Shown here one piece after another: positions 13,301-24,171 of a stretch of 64,000 bases of DNA. Position 1 is the stretch's first letter. The number at the start of each line of letters is the position of its first letter. The stretch lies in NCBI GenBank assembly GCA_021234155.1, contig JAJEKV010000003.1, forward strand, positions 18,582,386 to 18,646,385, written 5' to 3'. The stretch comes from Isoetes taiwanensis. Lineage: Eukaryota > Streptophyta > Lycopodiopsida > Isoetales > Isoetaceae. The notes beneath the pieces are model-generated. The model ran no database searches. It saw only the letters and a list, made by a program, of their open reading frames with translations, and was not told the origin of the DNA. The position numbers and the translations under genes are program-made.

Positions 13301-16300
13301 GGTGGTTAATCATTGTACCGTCAACATTGGTCTGGTTGCATGATTCCTCAAATTCTTCTCTTTGTTTCTCCTTACCTTGAAAGGGTTCCAATGTCCCATG
13401 GCCCCATTATCCTGGCATCTGTAGTTCGCAATAACAAGGGGTGCTTGCTTCACGTAGTTTAACGAACTATTATGTCAATTATAGTTTCTCATTTTCTCGA
13501 CGTGGTTTCGTTGAAGCGTGATTGCTTTACATAGTTTCTTGAGTTGTTTGTCACTTTTTTGGCTTTTGTTATATGGGGTTTCAAGGTGATCCCTTTTTTG
13601 TTTTGAACTTTTTCTAGTACCATCTAGTCGAACCCCTCTCTATCGCTTTATTTCTTTTAATTTTCTTTTTGTTGGATTGCCACACTTGCAACACCTTCTC
13701 CGTTTTTTTCTCATTCCGTTGAGCATGTTTGGGCATGGTGTTTTCATATTTGGCTAGGATTGGTGTGGTTTGGCTATATGGTTGTCTTGTATCCCTTCGC
13801 CCTTTCCTTCTGTGAGGTCAAATATACTTCATATTCAACGCCTTCCTTCTTCGATATTTGTTCTCCTTTATGCTCATGTTACTTTAGTTGTTTCTTGTTG
13901 CTTTTTCTATTTGCTCTTTAGTCGTATTGCATCAATTATTCATCGTGCTCCACTTATTCATGGGTCCTTTTCCTCGTGCTTACCACCTATTCTTCTAATC
14001 CGGCCGGAGTTCTCTTTTTGCTTATGAGCATTTTTTGCCTCAAAAATTTGTCTTTTCTATAGGAACGTTCCTTGTGGCTTGCATGTCTATAGTTACTAGT
14101 GGACTTGCATGTTTTGGACTTGTTTATGATCATTTTACATTAGATAATGTGTCTAGGTTACGCTCTTGTTCAAGAAACATCCGTATGAATGGAAGGTTTA
14201 GGAGAATTTTATTGGCCCTCTTTCACAAGTTATGGATTTACAGGTTATTGCTAATTCAGTATTATATCATTACCGATTTGTTGGTTTGTTGAATTTTTTT
14301 TTTCATGATAGATGGTCTACTCTCTCCATTATGACGTGCTTGTATTTTTCATTTGGTACTATTTTCATTTGCCTCGTCACTTAGTTTTGTATTTCTCTAT
14401 TATTTCTCATCTTCCTTTTCCTATTTACTCCACGACTCCATGACACTTTGTCCATGCTTCTAGTGCCTTTGCCTTTATTATCTTTGGCTATGGTGTCAAA
14501 ATTTGGGTGCTCAATATTTTCGCGGTATCGTGGTTGTTTTCTTTGTATTGCCCTCCACAGTTCATTCAAGATTGCGGGTTTTATCCATTCTGGTGGTCCC
14601 ATGTGTTCTATGAATTTGTCAATGCTTAGTGATTTTTACTACCTCTTTCTTCCATGATTTTATTGTGCTGTTTGGTTTCACTTGTCCTGACATGTTCCAT
14701 TTACTCTCTCTATGTTGCTTTGTGCAAGGTTGTCGGTTATTGCCCATATTCTTGATTGCCTTATGTCTTTGCTTGCTCCTTTTCTCATTTTTCCCCCGTT
14801 CTTGATTGCCCTCTACATAGTTCCTTTCTCGCATTGAGACTTCTATATGGTTTATGCCTATATTTGAGCCACTCCTTTTCTTCCGGATGCATGAACATAA
14901 GATCCATTTAGTATGGTTCTCAGATTTTGCATTTTTGTTTTTTTGCATCGCTTAGGTTCACTTGTCGGTTTCATTCGCTTTGAGCCGATGGATAAGGGAT
15001 CCCTTGAGTGCTATTTGTCTGTTGTTTCTTTCTTTGTCTTTTGCACATTTTTTTAGTCCGCTTTTTCCGCAGGTTGTCCCTTTTGTTTCAAGTTACTCCA
15101 CTTCATTGCTTGATGTCCTTATTCCGGTTATTTCAGATTCTTTTTGACTTGTTTTTTGATTTTATCCATCCACTCGCTTAGTGCTTCATTATCTCAATTT
15201 GTTTTTAGCCGTTTGCTCATTTTGTTTTTCCATGATTTCGCTTTTCCTCACGTATTTTTGCCTTTTATTTCAGTTTGTTCAAGTTTGTCAATATGTTTAT
15301 TTGTTTTTTAGGCATTTTACTTTTGTCATTTCGATTATTTTTTTTGCCCCTTTTCCACTTTTATGTTTTTTGTGTTTTTCAGCATTGACCCTTTGTTATC
15401 TCCGTTTTAGATTTGTTTCACTTGCTCCATATGACATATTAGCCTCATTATCCATTATTCTGTTTATTTTTGTTCCACCTTGATCTTTGTGGACTCGTTT
15501 CCCTTTCTTTATTCCATTTTCAATTTATCCTATTAGATTTGACTTGCTCCATTATGGGTTGGTTCTTCTTTTTTTTACTTTATACTTCTCATTATCTCAT
15601 TGGCTCCATTTGATGGCATTTTCTATTCGTTGTGTATGCACTGCCCTTCATTAATTTCCTTTGGCTTGTTGTTTTGTTCAACTCTAATGATACTATTACC
15701 CTTTTAGTTGCATCGGTTTCTTCATTGATTTCTTTTCTTTGCTTCTTGTTTATTGCTAGTTAGATAGTTCGGATTTATGAATCTTTGTTAGTTTAGTATT
15801 TATTGGTGCATTAGTCATTGCCATCATTACTGCGTTGATGTCGCCATGTTTATGGCTCTGCATTTGGTTGTTGTTCCATGAGTTCCTTTTTCATCTCTCT
15901 TACCCTCTATTCCATCTTCTCCTTCATTTTTATGCTCATCTTCCATCTTCCACTGGCATTGTTCTCTTTATTCTTCATGTTTTATACATCCCATTCTCCA
16001 TTCGCTTACCTCGGTTTGGGGCTTTCAAGGCTTTATAACGATGTTTTCCCTTTGCAGGCTCGGTTTTCCTTAGTTTGCTCTTCCTTCCTTTTCTATTTTC
16101 TTTGGTTGCTCTTCAAGATGAACCATCCCCAAAGACTCGGGAAACTCCTTTACCCCTTCTTCTTGTTTGTCCACATTCTTTTATCTTTTGTCTCATTTTC
16201 CCCTTTTTATCTCTTTTCATCTCTTCTCGTTTCCTTTGATATCTTGTATTCTATTCATCTATATTGTTCCATCTATGATTTCGTTTGTTCCATTCGCTTG

Positions 16301-16794
16301 ACCTAGTCTGCTCATCCTCCTTTATCCGGATTCATCCCCCTCCGTAGCTTCACACCCCAGGCCGATTCGGGTCATATTTCATTTGTGTTTCGCTTTTGTT
16401 TTCCTTCTGACCTTTTGTCTAGGATGAGATTTGTTCCTCTTCTATCTTTGTCTAGGACATATATATATGTTGTCATAGGACCCATCCTAGGAATGTTCAA
16501 GAAATGTGGTAGAGTTTTTTTTTTTTGGTCCATTCCATCAATCACATTAGACATATATTGCAAGCGGACGCTCAAGAGCTTTTTTTTCCGTGTTTGGCAA
16601 GCTTTCTTCTCTCACGCTTGTTGTTCACGATGTCCGGCAAGGTTCTCGTAAAAACAATATCCGTAGAAGAAATAAGGTCAAAGCATTTTTTTTAAAACAA
16701 GTGAGAGTTTGAAGAACATGAGCTTACTTCTCTTTTTTCGACTTCTATCTTTTGCAGTGTTTCTTTGACTTTTTAATTTAGGTTTGCATGACAC
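10357..16794. other. T-rich gene-poor region
   Basis: The plus strand is strongly T-rich with many TTTT, CTTC and GTTC runs. Open frames of 60-140 codons are all Phe/Leu/Ser-rich, as expected from composition alone, and none shows a domain. It resembles 54,200-60,350 in composition (for example ATGAGCATTTT at 14,024 and 59,546), so both may derive from one repeat class. No RNA gene or intact mobile element was seen. Confidence 0.5.
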
Positions 16795-17115
16795 CTATTT
16801 GAGCAAAAGACATTCTGTGGTTCCTCGAATTTTCACTAAACCGAATTCACTTTTCCACAACTGGGTGAAGTGTGAGTAAGAGATGTGCTGAAGTTGAGTG
16901 CAAGTCTCTTTGTACTCATTAAAAACATCTTTTTTGGTGATGTTATCGCTTTTTAAATGATACATGTTGTCGTTAGGCGCCTTCTCACATGTTTCTCTAA
17001 AATATTTCTCCATCCATGACACAAAGAGAAGGGCATGCATGGTTACAACTCTTCTTGGTCCACAATGATCATCAATTGCTCGGATTTTTGTCCGATTTTT
17101 GTGTATTCTAGACAC
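16795..17115 (-). pseudogene. Possible transposase-associated fragment
   Basis: A 106-codon minus-strand frame reads RAIDDHCGPRRVVTMHALLFVSWME, then FNEYKETCTQ, then SHFTQLWKSEFGLVKI. This follows a pattern I associate with N-terminal parts of uncharacterised DDE-transposase-like proteins: a conserved FxxY stretch, a linker with KxxVFxEY, then FxxLWxxxFxxVxI before a Cys motif. The Cys motif is not intact (only ECLLL) and no catalytic part follows. Family assignment is tentative. Confidence 0.3.
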
Positions 17116-18570
17116 ATTCGGTAGTCCCTAAACGGTGGACAACCATAAAGCATTTTCGCAAACTTTGACGGTTAATGTAGTGCAAGAAGGTGTGCGGTCC
17201 GGCCTTACATGATAGGCCAAGTAGGCATTCCGTCAGCCAATGTCATTGAACCAGAAGTTGTCTCTAATTGCTCGTAATTTAGACATGTTAAATTTGTTGA
17301 TGCAACCCAATGAGCAGCATTTACTTCTTAAAAGTCTTCTCATTTTATGCTCGTCCATAAGGTTTCTTCTTCTTATAGAGGAGCATGCTCTCACACCATA
17401 ATCCACCTTGAATTTTTGGTGGACTGGCTAGAGAACATGTAATCTCGCTGCACTTCGCTGGTGTCTTCATCTTCCTCAAGAGAGTTCTACTGGGGTGACC
17501 TCCTCTCGCTCTTAGTGGTGTGCTTGTAGAGGAGAACAAACCACGGAAGTCGCACTTAAAAGGCGGAGGTGCAAGTGTTGAATGAAGGAGATGGGCCAAC
17601 ATATGATGTGCCAAATGAAAAGTTGTTGTAGCGTTTTCACAGGAGTTCGACGAACATCTCTTTATAGCAGATCAAATTTACAAAACCCATGTGTCACCAC
17701 GCTTGTGTGAAGAGGAGTAGATGCCGCAGTGGTCGCTTTTCATTTGTAGTGAAATCGTGGTGGGAGAAACGATGGAGAATCTCGCAGCCTTCTCGAATCC
17801 GAGCCGTATTCCCGGCATGTGTAAGTGAAGATGGAGAAACAACAAACCACGGAGGTAGTCCGTTCAAAAAATTTGCCGAGGTCGAGCCATTGTAGTGTCC
17901 GGGGATGGAACAAATGGTGGTGGAAGATTGCTACGCGGCAAATGTGTGAGGGTTGGAAAGGTGGTGGCAGCCGGCTTCCTATTGGACTTGGAGAGGGTTG
18001 GAAAGGTGGTGGCAGCCTACTAGTTACCGGACTCTGAGTTTCTTCTAGAAGTAACAAAGACCTTGTCGAGGTAGGTGTTGAAGAAGCATCTCCGCCTTGT
18101 GTTCCATCCAAGTAGAGGTACTTGGGCAAACAAATGGTGGTGGAAGTTTGTTCACGGCGGTTAACCATTTCAAACAACCGCGAAAAAATTGTGGGCTTGT
18201 TACTAACTCACAAGTCGATTGACTAATGCTATTCGAGAATACAAATGCTATTTCGAATAGTATTCGTGGTGCAAGATTTGCTTTGTGTGCAAGAATGCTA
18301 TTCCGTATCACACTTATCCAGAGTGTTTGGACAAGACGATTCAAGATCACATAGAAAAACACAACCGACAGCTTTGCCTACCTTTAAAAAGGAAAATTCG
18401 AGCTTCCGGGCCATGATTCCGCCAGAGATTTAGTCGCCCAGCCCAAGCGCCTTCCGATTAAATATATATTTGTCAGTATTCGATTCACATATAAAACAAT
18501 GGACGTGTAAGCATGTAAAGTACATAGTATGTCTTTCTTTTGTTTTCGATCGTTTTTGTTTCTCAGAGGG
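17116..18570. other. No gene recognised; short tandem repeat near 17,950-18,020
   Basis: Mixed-composition sequence. At 17,951-17,974 and 17,994-18,017 the string GAGGGTTGGAAAGGTGG recurs with its flank GTGGCAGCC, a two-unit direct repeat of about 43 bp. Isolated copies of the ATTCGAATA-type palindrome core lie at 18,232-18,264. No convincing protein is encoded on either strand. Confidence 0.4.
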
Positions 18571-18571
18571 C

Positions 18572-18835
18572 CAAAGTGTATTCCGTAATACACTTTGCCC
18601 ATCAGCGAAGTGCAAAGTGTATTCCGAATACACTTAGCTCTTTCGGTGAAGAGTAAAGTGTATTCGAATACATTTTACTTACGCTCAAGGGCAAAGTGTA
18701 TTCGAATACACTTTGCTCGCCTTCTCGAAAGGCAAAGTGTATTCGAATACACTTTGCACTGGCAAGGAGCAAAGTGTATTCCGTATCACACTTTGCTTTT
18801 TCACCGATGGGCAAAGTGTATTCGAATACATTTTG
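18572..18835. repeat. Palindrome array 1 (seven units, GCAAAG arms)
   Basis: Seven near-perfect palindromes about 40 bp apart share the core GTGTATTCGAATACAC or variants with CCG/CGTA centres, extended by arms GCAAA/TTTGC. Units start near 18,572, 18,612, 18,652, 18,690, 18,731, 18,767 and 18,808. Spacers of 12-18 bp are unrelated to each other, and some form small hairpins themselves. Each unit can fold into a 10-13 bp stem. The array lies just upstream of the methyltransferase gene, possibly in its promoter or a 5' intron. Confidence 0.9.
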
Positions 18836-19200
18836 CTTGTAGTTTTGAGAACGCTTTGCTTTTTTACTAAAAATCACACACTTTTTTTAGCTGCAATGCA
18901 CAACTTTTTATGTTAAAATTACTGCTAAGTCTAATTTAGGTACACTAAATTGACTTAGACCGACAACATTTTAGCTTGTTTTCTTTGTCTTTTTCTCGCC
19001 TTTAGGGCATAAGATTAGCAAATGTTATTCGAATACAAATTTCTTTTGAATTTTGCCTTAACATGGTTGTTTTAAACGCTTCGTGGTGTGGAAGAAGGAA
19101 GCAAGAAAGCATCAAAGAAATTACGTAAGCCCTGCCGCCCACACCCTCGGGCACACCACCGACACGCTAATGTGCCCGCTATATTTATGAGAACTTTCAA

Positions 19201-19473
19201 ACGCAATGGTACGGACCTGGGGTGCAGATGGAAAATACAAAGACACCGACGCTTTTGTACGCCTCAGAAAAGTGCTGGTAACAAAGGTACGCCGACTCCA
19301 TGTTTGTTAACCTTGGGACAATAAAAGATGTCTCCGAGGTTGCCTGGACAAGGAGGTCAAACGGGAGGCTATCCTTCAAGACCTCCCAAGGCTTCATTGT
19401 TGTGGACCTTGCATTCTTTAAAATTGTCGGCAGCAACAACCGGGCAAGAGACAAATTTTTTTCACACTACCGC
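19201..19473 (+). CDS. Exon block: N-terminal unknown domain of the methyltransferase gene
   Basis: Coding-like peptide in two frames joined across one extra base near 19,287: GKYKDTDAFVRLRKVL, then YADSMFVNLGTIKDVSEVAW and RLSFKTSQGFIVVDLAFF. The composition is that of a folded soluble domain. I recognise no family. Splice sites at its ends are not clear, and the true gene start may lie further upstream. Confidence 0.55.
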
Positions 19474-22400
19474 TAAAACGAAGCCCGTGGTTCATTAATT
19501 AGGCGTGTTTTTCCAAAGACAAGCTTAGGACTTTCCCGCCGCTGAGTCCGAAAGCAATCGATGGAGAAAGATCACAATCACCACCTTCTCCTAGTTCCGC
19601 TAGTTCTTCGTGGAGGTCATCGATAAAAGTTTTGAGGAAGAAGAGGAGGAAGAACCCCCCAGGCGGCCAAAGAAACTTAGCACGCCAAGAGAGACCATAG
19701 CTGCTAAAGAACCAAAGAAGCGGAAAGCACAACAGCCTTTGAAATCATAGAAGTCCCCAGAACCTAAGAAGAAGAAGGGAAAGGGTAAAGCACCGGTGTT
19801 GCTATTAAAGAAAAAAAAAGTTGATAAAACATCCTGAAAAAATGGAAGAGATTAACCCGCACAAGTTTGTGCAAGGTGTCATTTATTTGCCGGGCCACTT
19901 CAATGAAGCTTCCTCCCAAAAAATGAAGTCGGTGAAAGGCCACTTCGTGTTCGCAAAATTTATGCCGATCACTTGAGGAACCCGAAGACGTAATAAGGAG
20001 CAATCCAAATGCTCATGTGGCCCCAATAGTTGTCCTTGTTGTTGTGGAGCAAAGGCACAACCCCCGTGAGTATGACAGAAAAATGTCGACACCTACACTC
20101 ACTACGCCTTGGGAGGGAATCATAGCTTCAAGGCAAGAAGGCAACTTTACAAAGAAAAGAAGAACCCGAGGTACCTCTCCTCCTCCCCCTCGCTACCGCT
20201 TCATCGTGGTCTTACGATGAAGAAGCAAAAATCGCTGCCAACACCCACAATGCCGACAACGAAAGTACAAACTAAAGATGAGCTTTGTCGACAAGATCCG
20301 GTTTATGCACGTGGAGTATGTAATTTTCAAGGAAAAGTACGGTGAGGACCTTAAAAAGCCAGCGTTTTCCTTTGAACTTAATGAGGCGGTGCCATTGAAT
20401 GTCGCCTCGAAATATGACGAGGCCAATAAAAGGCGCCTCTTATTCCCCACCATTAACCGGTTCCAGTTAGCTTTTAGAGATGGCAAGGTAAGCACAAAAT
20501 GTATTCCGTAATAGCAAACCAACTATTTGACGCGGAAATCGCTTTTGAACAGATTTGGGAACTCCAGACCGATATTCACAATGTTCGAAAGCGAGGGGAG
20601 TTAAAGAGCAAGGGCAAGGAGAGACCGCCAAGAAAAAACCCTGACGCGCTAAAAAAAAAGAAATGACCATTACCGCCTGAGGGAAATGCGTGGCTTCTCC
20701 GGACAATGAGATTTTGGAAAGGCTTCTCCAAAAAGTTGTTGACAAGGAGTTTAGCCTAGAAGAAATGTCAAAGGAATTGCACAAGTAAGATCTCGCCACA
20801 AACTTTACTCTTTAGACGCTAGAGTCCCAAAAACATCGGGGTAGATAGTGTATTCCGTAATACACACATACCTTTTTCATTTTTGGGCACCGTGGTATTC
20901 CGGAATACACAATGCTTTTCTAGAGACAAGCAATGTGTATTCCGAATACACATTGCCCATGTAAAGGAAGCCATGTGTATTTCGAATACACATGTCCTAT
21001 TCTAAAAAAGTATTAGGTATTCCAGAATCACACATTGCTTTTTTTCAGAGAAGCAATGTGTATTCGAATACACAATGCATTTTGTTTCGAGGTAACATCA
21101 CCGCTAACCGCTTTGTATTCCGTAATACATTTAGCTTGACTTTTATTTGTTTTTCTTCTTCTTTGCCTTGTTTCTTACTTTTTTACTCATTGTTTCCTTT
21201 AACGCCTTGCAGCCAAAAGAACGCCATAACATGTCAAACATGTTTGATGGAGCAGCTAAACGTAGAGACATGGGAAAGGTGCAAGGAACTCTACCCCAGA
21301 GCCACTTCGACGAGCTTAATTGTGCAATATGCACCAAATTTTGAGGGTCTGGGTAAGTACTCTCAACATTACTCGCCTTTGCACACACGCATCTCCTTAC
21401 AGCTTGTTGTCATGTTTTTCTCGTGAGCAAAAAGAAAACAAAGACCTTCCCGAGGGCTTCATGCATTTGGTTAGAACAAAGACGGAAGAGAGGTCGTTAG
21501 TCGAAAAAAGAAGAACCGCTGAGTTAGAACCATCCGACTACGAGAGATTCTCGCATGTTTGATCAAAACAATTTATATTCAATCATTCATGGTGATTGCA
21601 CTAACCTAGTCGGATCGGTTAAGCCACGTGACTTCACTTTGGTTATTGTTGATCTTCCCTACGGGTTTAAGCTTAAAGACGCCAGATATGACGCACCAGC
21701 CCTTCAAATTTTCAGAGTTTAATGCTTTTATTGATGGAATCAAGCAGATCACAACGGCTAAACATTGGCGCTTAGTTACTTTCCATTCGAAAGCATGCAA
21801 CCGGGCTTGGTAGAATCGCCTTTCAAAACCACTTTGGTTCTCCGGGCCAGTGTGATATGAAAACCTTTGTTCAGTAAGTCTTATTCCGAATACGCTTATT
21901 TTTTTCTTTGATTACGAGTGTATTCCTAATAGTATTTCCCCGCTTCGGTTTTCAAGTGTGTTCTTGTTTTTGCTAAGTAAACATCACTTTAAATGTTTTA
22001 CTAGGTACAAAAACTAACATCAACTACCATGGTGGAGGACCAAGGTTGCTTAGCAAGGTAGAGTACCTTCATGTAGCTTATTGGAGTTTTGATGGGAAGA
22101 GGACCATGGAACACTTCAACACCGCCGCCGGCCAAAACTTCTCAAACGCCCTTGAGTTTCAAAGAAAGTGTTACGTAAATTGTAGACCCAACCGCACAAG
22201 GCGTGATTGTGAATCACTACCGAAACCACAAAAGCTCATCAACCATCTCCCCGACATGTTCTCGGCCCGTGAGACCGGGTGCTTGATGCTTTCTCCGGTT
22301 CTCGTACTACTATCGCATGTGCACTTAAGAAGGGCCGCGAATCGTAGCCCGTGGATATTGATAAGGATGCTGTTAATTTTGTGAAGATGAGACCGGCCGC

Positions 22401-22674
22401 CTTTACCTACTTTACCGTGATGAACATCAAGAGCTAGGGGCCAAGTCTTCATCCGATTATGCTAAACTAACATCCTCGTGAGATAAAGCTCCATTCTCCA
22501 GCCACTAGACGATGAGGCAACCTTTGCAGAGCTTAAAGAAGTAGCTTTAGCTACCATTCCAGAGGACAAGGAGGATACAAAACTCAAGTCTCCAAAGAAA
22601 GGAGCAGATAGAACAGAAGGACGAGATGGCGAGAGCAAAAAAAAAGAATGAGGAGGACTATGATGTAGATCTTT
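19201..22674 (+). CDS. ParB-like / N4-N6 DNA methyltransferase fusion gene (introns, frameshifts)
   Basis: Coding blocks in order: N-terminal unknown domain (19,201-19,473), acidic/basic linker with nuclear-signal-like runs (19,500-19,840), ParB-like domain (19,846-20,230), helical region to 20,487, and exons at about 20,553-20,784, 21,213-21,352, 21,427-21,873 and 22,005-22,674. Donors GTAAGC, GTAAGA and GTAAGT and acceptors TTGCAG and ACTAG frame the introns. The catalytic half has motif IV as DLPYGF and then the SAM motif DAFSGSRTT, the circular order of beta-class amino-methyltransferases. Single-base indels interrupt several exons, so it is either a pseudogene or an uncorrected real gene. 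By family it should methylate adenine N6 or cytosine N4 in DNA. The 5' end is uncertain. Confidence 0.75.
19846..20487 (+). CDS. Exon block: ParB-like domain
   Basis: Pieces in neighbouring frames follow the ParB/sulfiredoxin-like pattern: RKIYADHLRNP, then VAPIVVLVVVEQRHNP, then the hallmark ALGGNHSFKARRQLY at 20,103-20,150 (family consensus GGxHRxxA). In bacteria and phages this domain is often fused upstream of N4/N6 methylases, which supports the downstream call. A frame of about 75 codons follows (KIRFMHVEYVIFKEKYGEDL to FRDGK) and ends at a clean GTAAGC donor at 20,488. At least three indels break the frame between 19,846 and 20,280. Confidence 0.65.
20553..20784 (+). CDS. Exon block: linker exon before palindrome intron
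   Basis: Reads IWELQTDIHNVRKRG, a lysine-rich run, then RLREMRGFSG and EILERLLQKVVDKEFSLEEM, crossing at least two frame breaks. A donor-like GTAAGA at 20,785 follows the codons for SKELHK. The preceding intron would be only 65 bp (20,488-20,552), short but possible in plants, and it also carries a single GTATTCCGTAATA element. Confidence 0.5.
20847..21135. repeat. Palindrome array 2 (seven units, GCAATG arms) inside an intron
   Basis: Seven palindromes share the GTATTCCGAATAC-type core of array 1, but the arms are GCAAT/ATTGC instead of GCAAA/TTTGC. Units lie near 20,847, 20,889, 20,930, 20,969, 21,008, 21,051 and 21,110. The array fills the intron between donor 20,785 and acceptor 21,212. 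Arm identity within an array and difference between arrays suggests each array expanded locally. Confidence 0.9.
21213..21352 (+). CDS. Exon block between palindrome intron and catalytic exon
   Basis: Preceded by a good polypyrimidine tract and the acceptor TTGCAG, and followed by GGGTAAGT. The open frame reads MEQLNVETWERCKELYPRA and LIVQYAPNFEGLG across the whole exon without a stop. Alternative frames are also open but less coding-like. Confidence 0.55.
21427..21873 (+). CDS. Exon block: methyltransferase motif IV region
   Basis: Reads EGFMHLVRTKTEERSLVEK, then after one frame change NNLYSIIHGDCTNLV and RDFTLVIVDLPYGFKL. DLPYG is a variant of the (D/N/S)PP(Y/F) catalytic motif of amino-methyltransferases: the first Pro is Leu and the second Pro and Tyr are kept. 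FNAFIDGIKQI and HWRLVTFHS follow in another frame, as expected for the next helix and strand. A donor GTAAGT starts at 21,874, and the intron again contains TTATTCCGAATA. Confidence 0.65.
22005..22674 (+). CDS. Exon block: methyltransferase SAM-binding region and C-terminus
   Basis: Starts after the acceptor TTTACTAG. A 112-codon frame reads INYHGGPRLLSKVEYLHVAY to KPQKLINHLPDMFS. Then, with one shift, RVLDAFSGSRTTIACALKK and VDIDKDAVNFVKMR appear, which match the family pattern of KPxxL helix, VLDxFxGSGTT SAM loop and DxDxxAV acidic end. The SAM loop has Arg in place of the usual second Gly (GSR for GSG). A charged C-terminal tail (LKEVALATIPEDKEDTKL, then Lys-rich) ends near 22,674. Confidence 0.7.
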
Positions 22675-22952
22675 GACTCATCGTGATATTAAAATTATCA
22701 TTATTTATTACAATGAATCTTCAATATTGATGTACAACAATTTATTAAAAACATAGTACTTTTTTTTTTTTTCCTTTCTATTCTGGTGTTTGTTTTTGTA
22801 ATGCTTTCAGGCCTCTTCAAGTCTATGCCTAAATTTCGCTTATTTTTATGATTTGCGCTTCATAAGTACAAAGTTTTCGTTTAATGATGGGCCAAAATGG
22901 CATGAAAAAAAATGCAAACCTCTAGAAATTCTCAACAACTATCAAAAAAGGC
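22675..22952. other. AT-rich spacer, no gene seen
   Basis: A/T-rich sequence with a T12 run at 22,760-22,771 between the methyltransferase gene and the next repeat family. It could include the 3' untranslated region of the methyltransferase gene. Nothing else is recognised. Confidence 0.4.
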
Positions 22953-24140
22953 TTATTTTAGAAACTTGGTGTTTTTAAAGGGAATCTTTGAAACGGGAGT
23001 GATGCAACCGTTTAATTTGCAATCGTGTTTGGTTTGGTAAATAGGAAGAGCATGCTGAAAAGATGGAGAAGACTGATAGTCGTGAACGTGGATAGGGCCA
23101 AAAGACACTTGATGGTAGCCCATCCCACCGTGAAAGAGGAGGTGAAGAAGGTTGTGACGGAAGAGGGTGTGACCCGGCGGGATATTGATATAGGTGCCGC
23201 CGAGTCCGGAAATAGTGAGGCGTGGGCTGAACAGTGGTATGTTGTGGAGATTGTGGTTGGGAACAATGATGACACACAGGGGGAGACCCTGGTCGAGAAT
23301 GAGCACGAGGGGTAGGAGGTGCCGACTGAGCTCTTGAGCGGATACGACCTCCCTCAATGTCATAAGTAGTGTCATACATATCCCGAAACAGCCTCAAGGC
23401 CGCTGATGACGCCTGCACGAGCCGCCGCTTGGCAAAGAAGTTCTTCAGAGTGAAACCTCGAAAGCGCATTATGATGGAAGAAAGATCGCACTGCACAATG
23501 GGCGCAGTTGTTTGGGGTCTGGTTCTGGGAACTCCCTCGCAAGAAGTTCTCCGTGGAGGACCCTTGATCTAACAGAGAACCGGAGACTATGTCACGCGGG
23601 ATTTGCAAGAAAACAAGGAAAAGAGAATTTTAAAACAAAAGAGAACAATGAGATCACAACAATAAGCTTCCCTGATGTCAATGAAGATACATGAGCTCTC
23701 GCAATCGAGAGAAAACTGAAATGAGACAAGACTCAAAACTCATCTAAAAACTCATGTGCTAGCTCTACTCATATATATATAGTACAATGGCCTTTGGCCC
23801 AATATAGACACTCGACCGATTTCGTGCCGACTCTAAAGGAGGCCTGATTTGCAGGAATGCTGGCGGTGCCTCTTGAAAAGCCTGAAATCACGCTGACGCT
23901 GACGCTGGCAAGGACGAGCCGCCACTTGTCCGAAGGCCGCTTTTGTTGACGCCGTGTGTGGTCTTTGTCCGCGTGGTTCCGCTTTGATCTTCTGCTGAGC
24001 CTTTGACGACTGACCCGCTCCTGGTTGTGGATCCTTGGCCTTGACTTGGTCCGTCGTATGCATGAATAGTCCTGTATCAGGAGGCACAGGACTAACAGGT
24101 ATTCGGTCCAAGGCGGGCTTAGTGAACCCCATAGCAGCAC
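22953..24140 (-). pseudogene. Unknown repeat family, minus-strand diverged copy
   Basis: Read on the minus strand, this copy follows the plus-strand copy at 25,420-25,990. The peptide GLFMHTTDQVKAK matches GLFMHTSDQVKNK, and QRDFRLFKRHRQHS matches QRDFRHFKRHCQHS. The shared promoter-like GGCCAAAGGCCATTGTAC plus TATATATATATG follows, then a leader, then a 173-codon Ser/Pro-rich frame (23,496-22,975) starting MQCDLSSIIMRFRGF. Protein-level conservation suggests the region upstream of the TATA run was coding. It may be an LTR element whose U3 overlaps an ORF; the family is not recognised. Confidence 0.5.
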
Positions 24141-24171
24141 GGATTTTCTCCGGATCTGGCCGGACCTTTCC

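Noticed and set aside
10541-16306. Many 60-140 codon ORFs in the T-rich region
   Set aside because: Phe/Leu/Ser-rich products explained by base composition; no domain or start context.
18572-18835. CRISPR-like array
   Set aside because: Units are full palindromes with 12-18 bp spacers, beside an intron-containing gene and with no cas genes. This does not fit CRISPR architecture.
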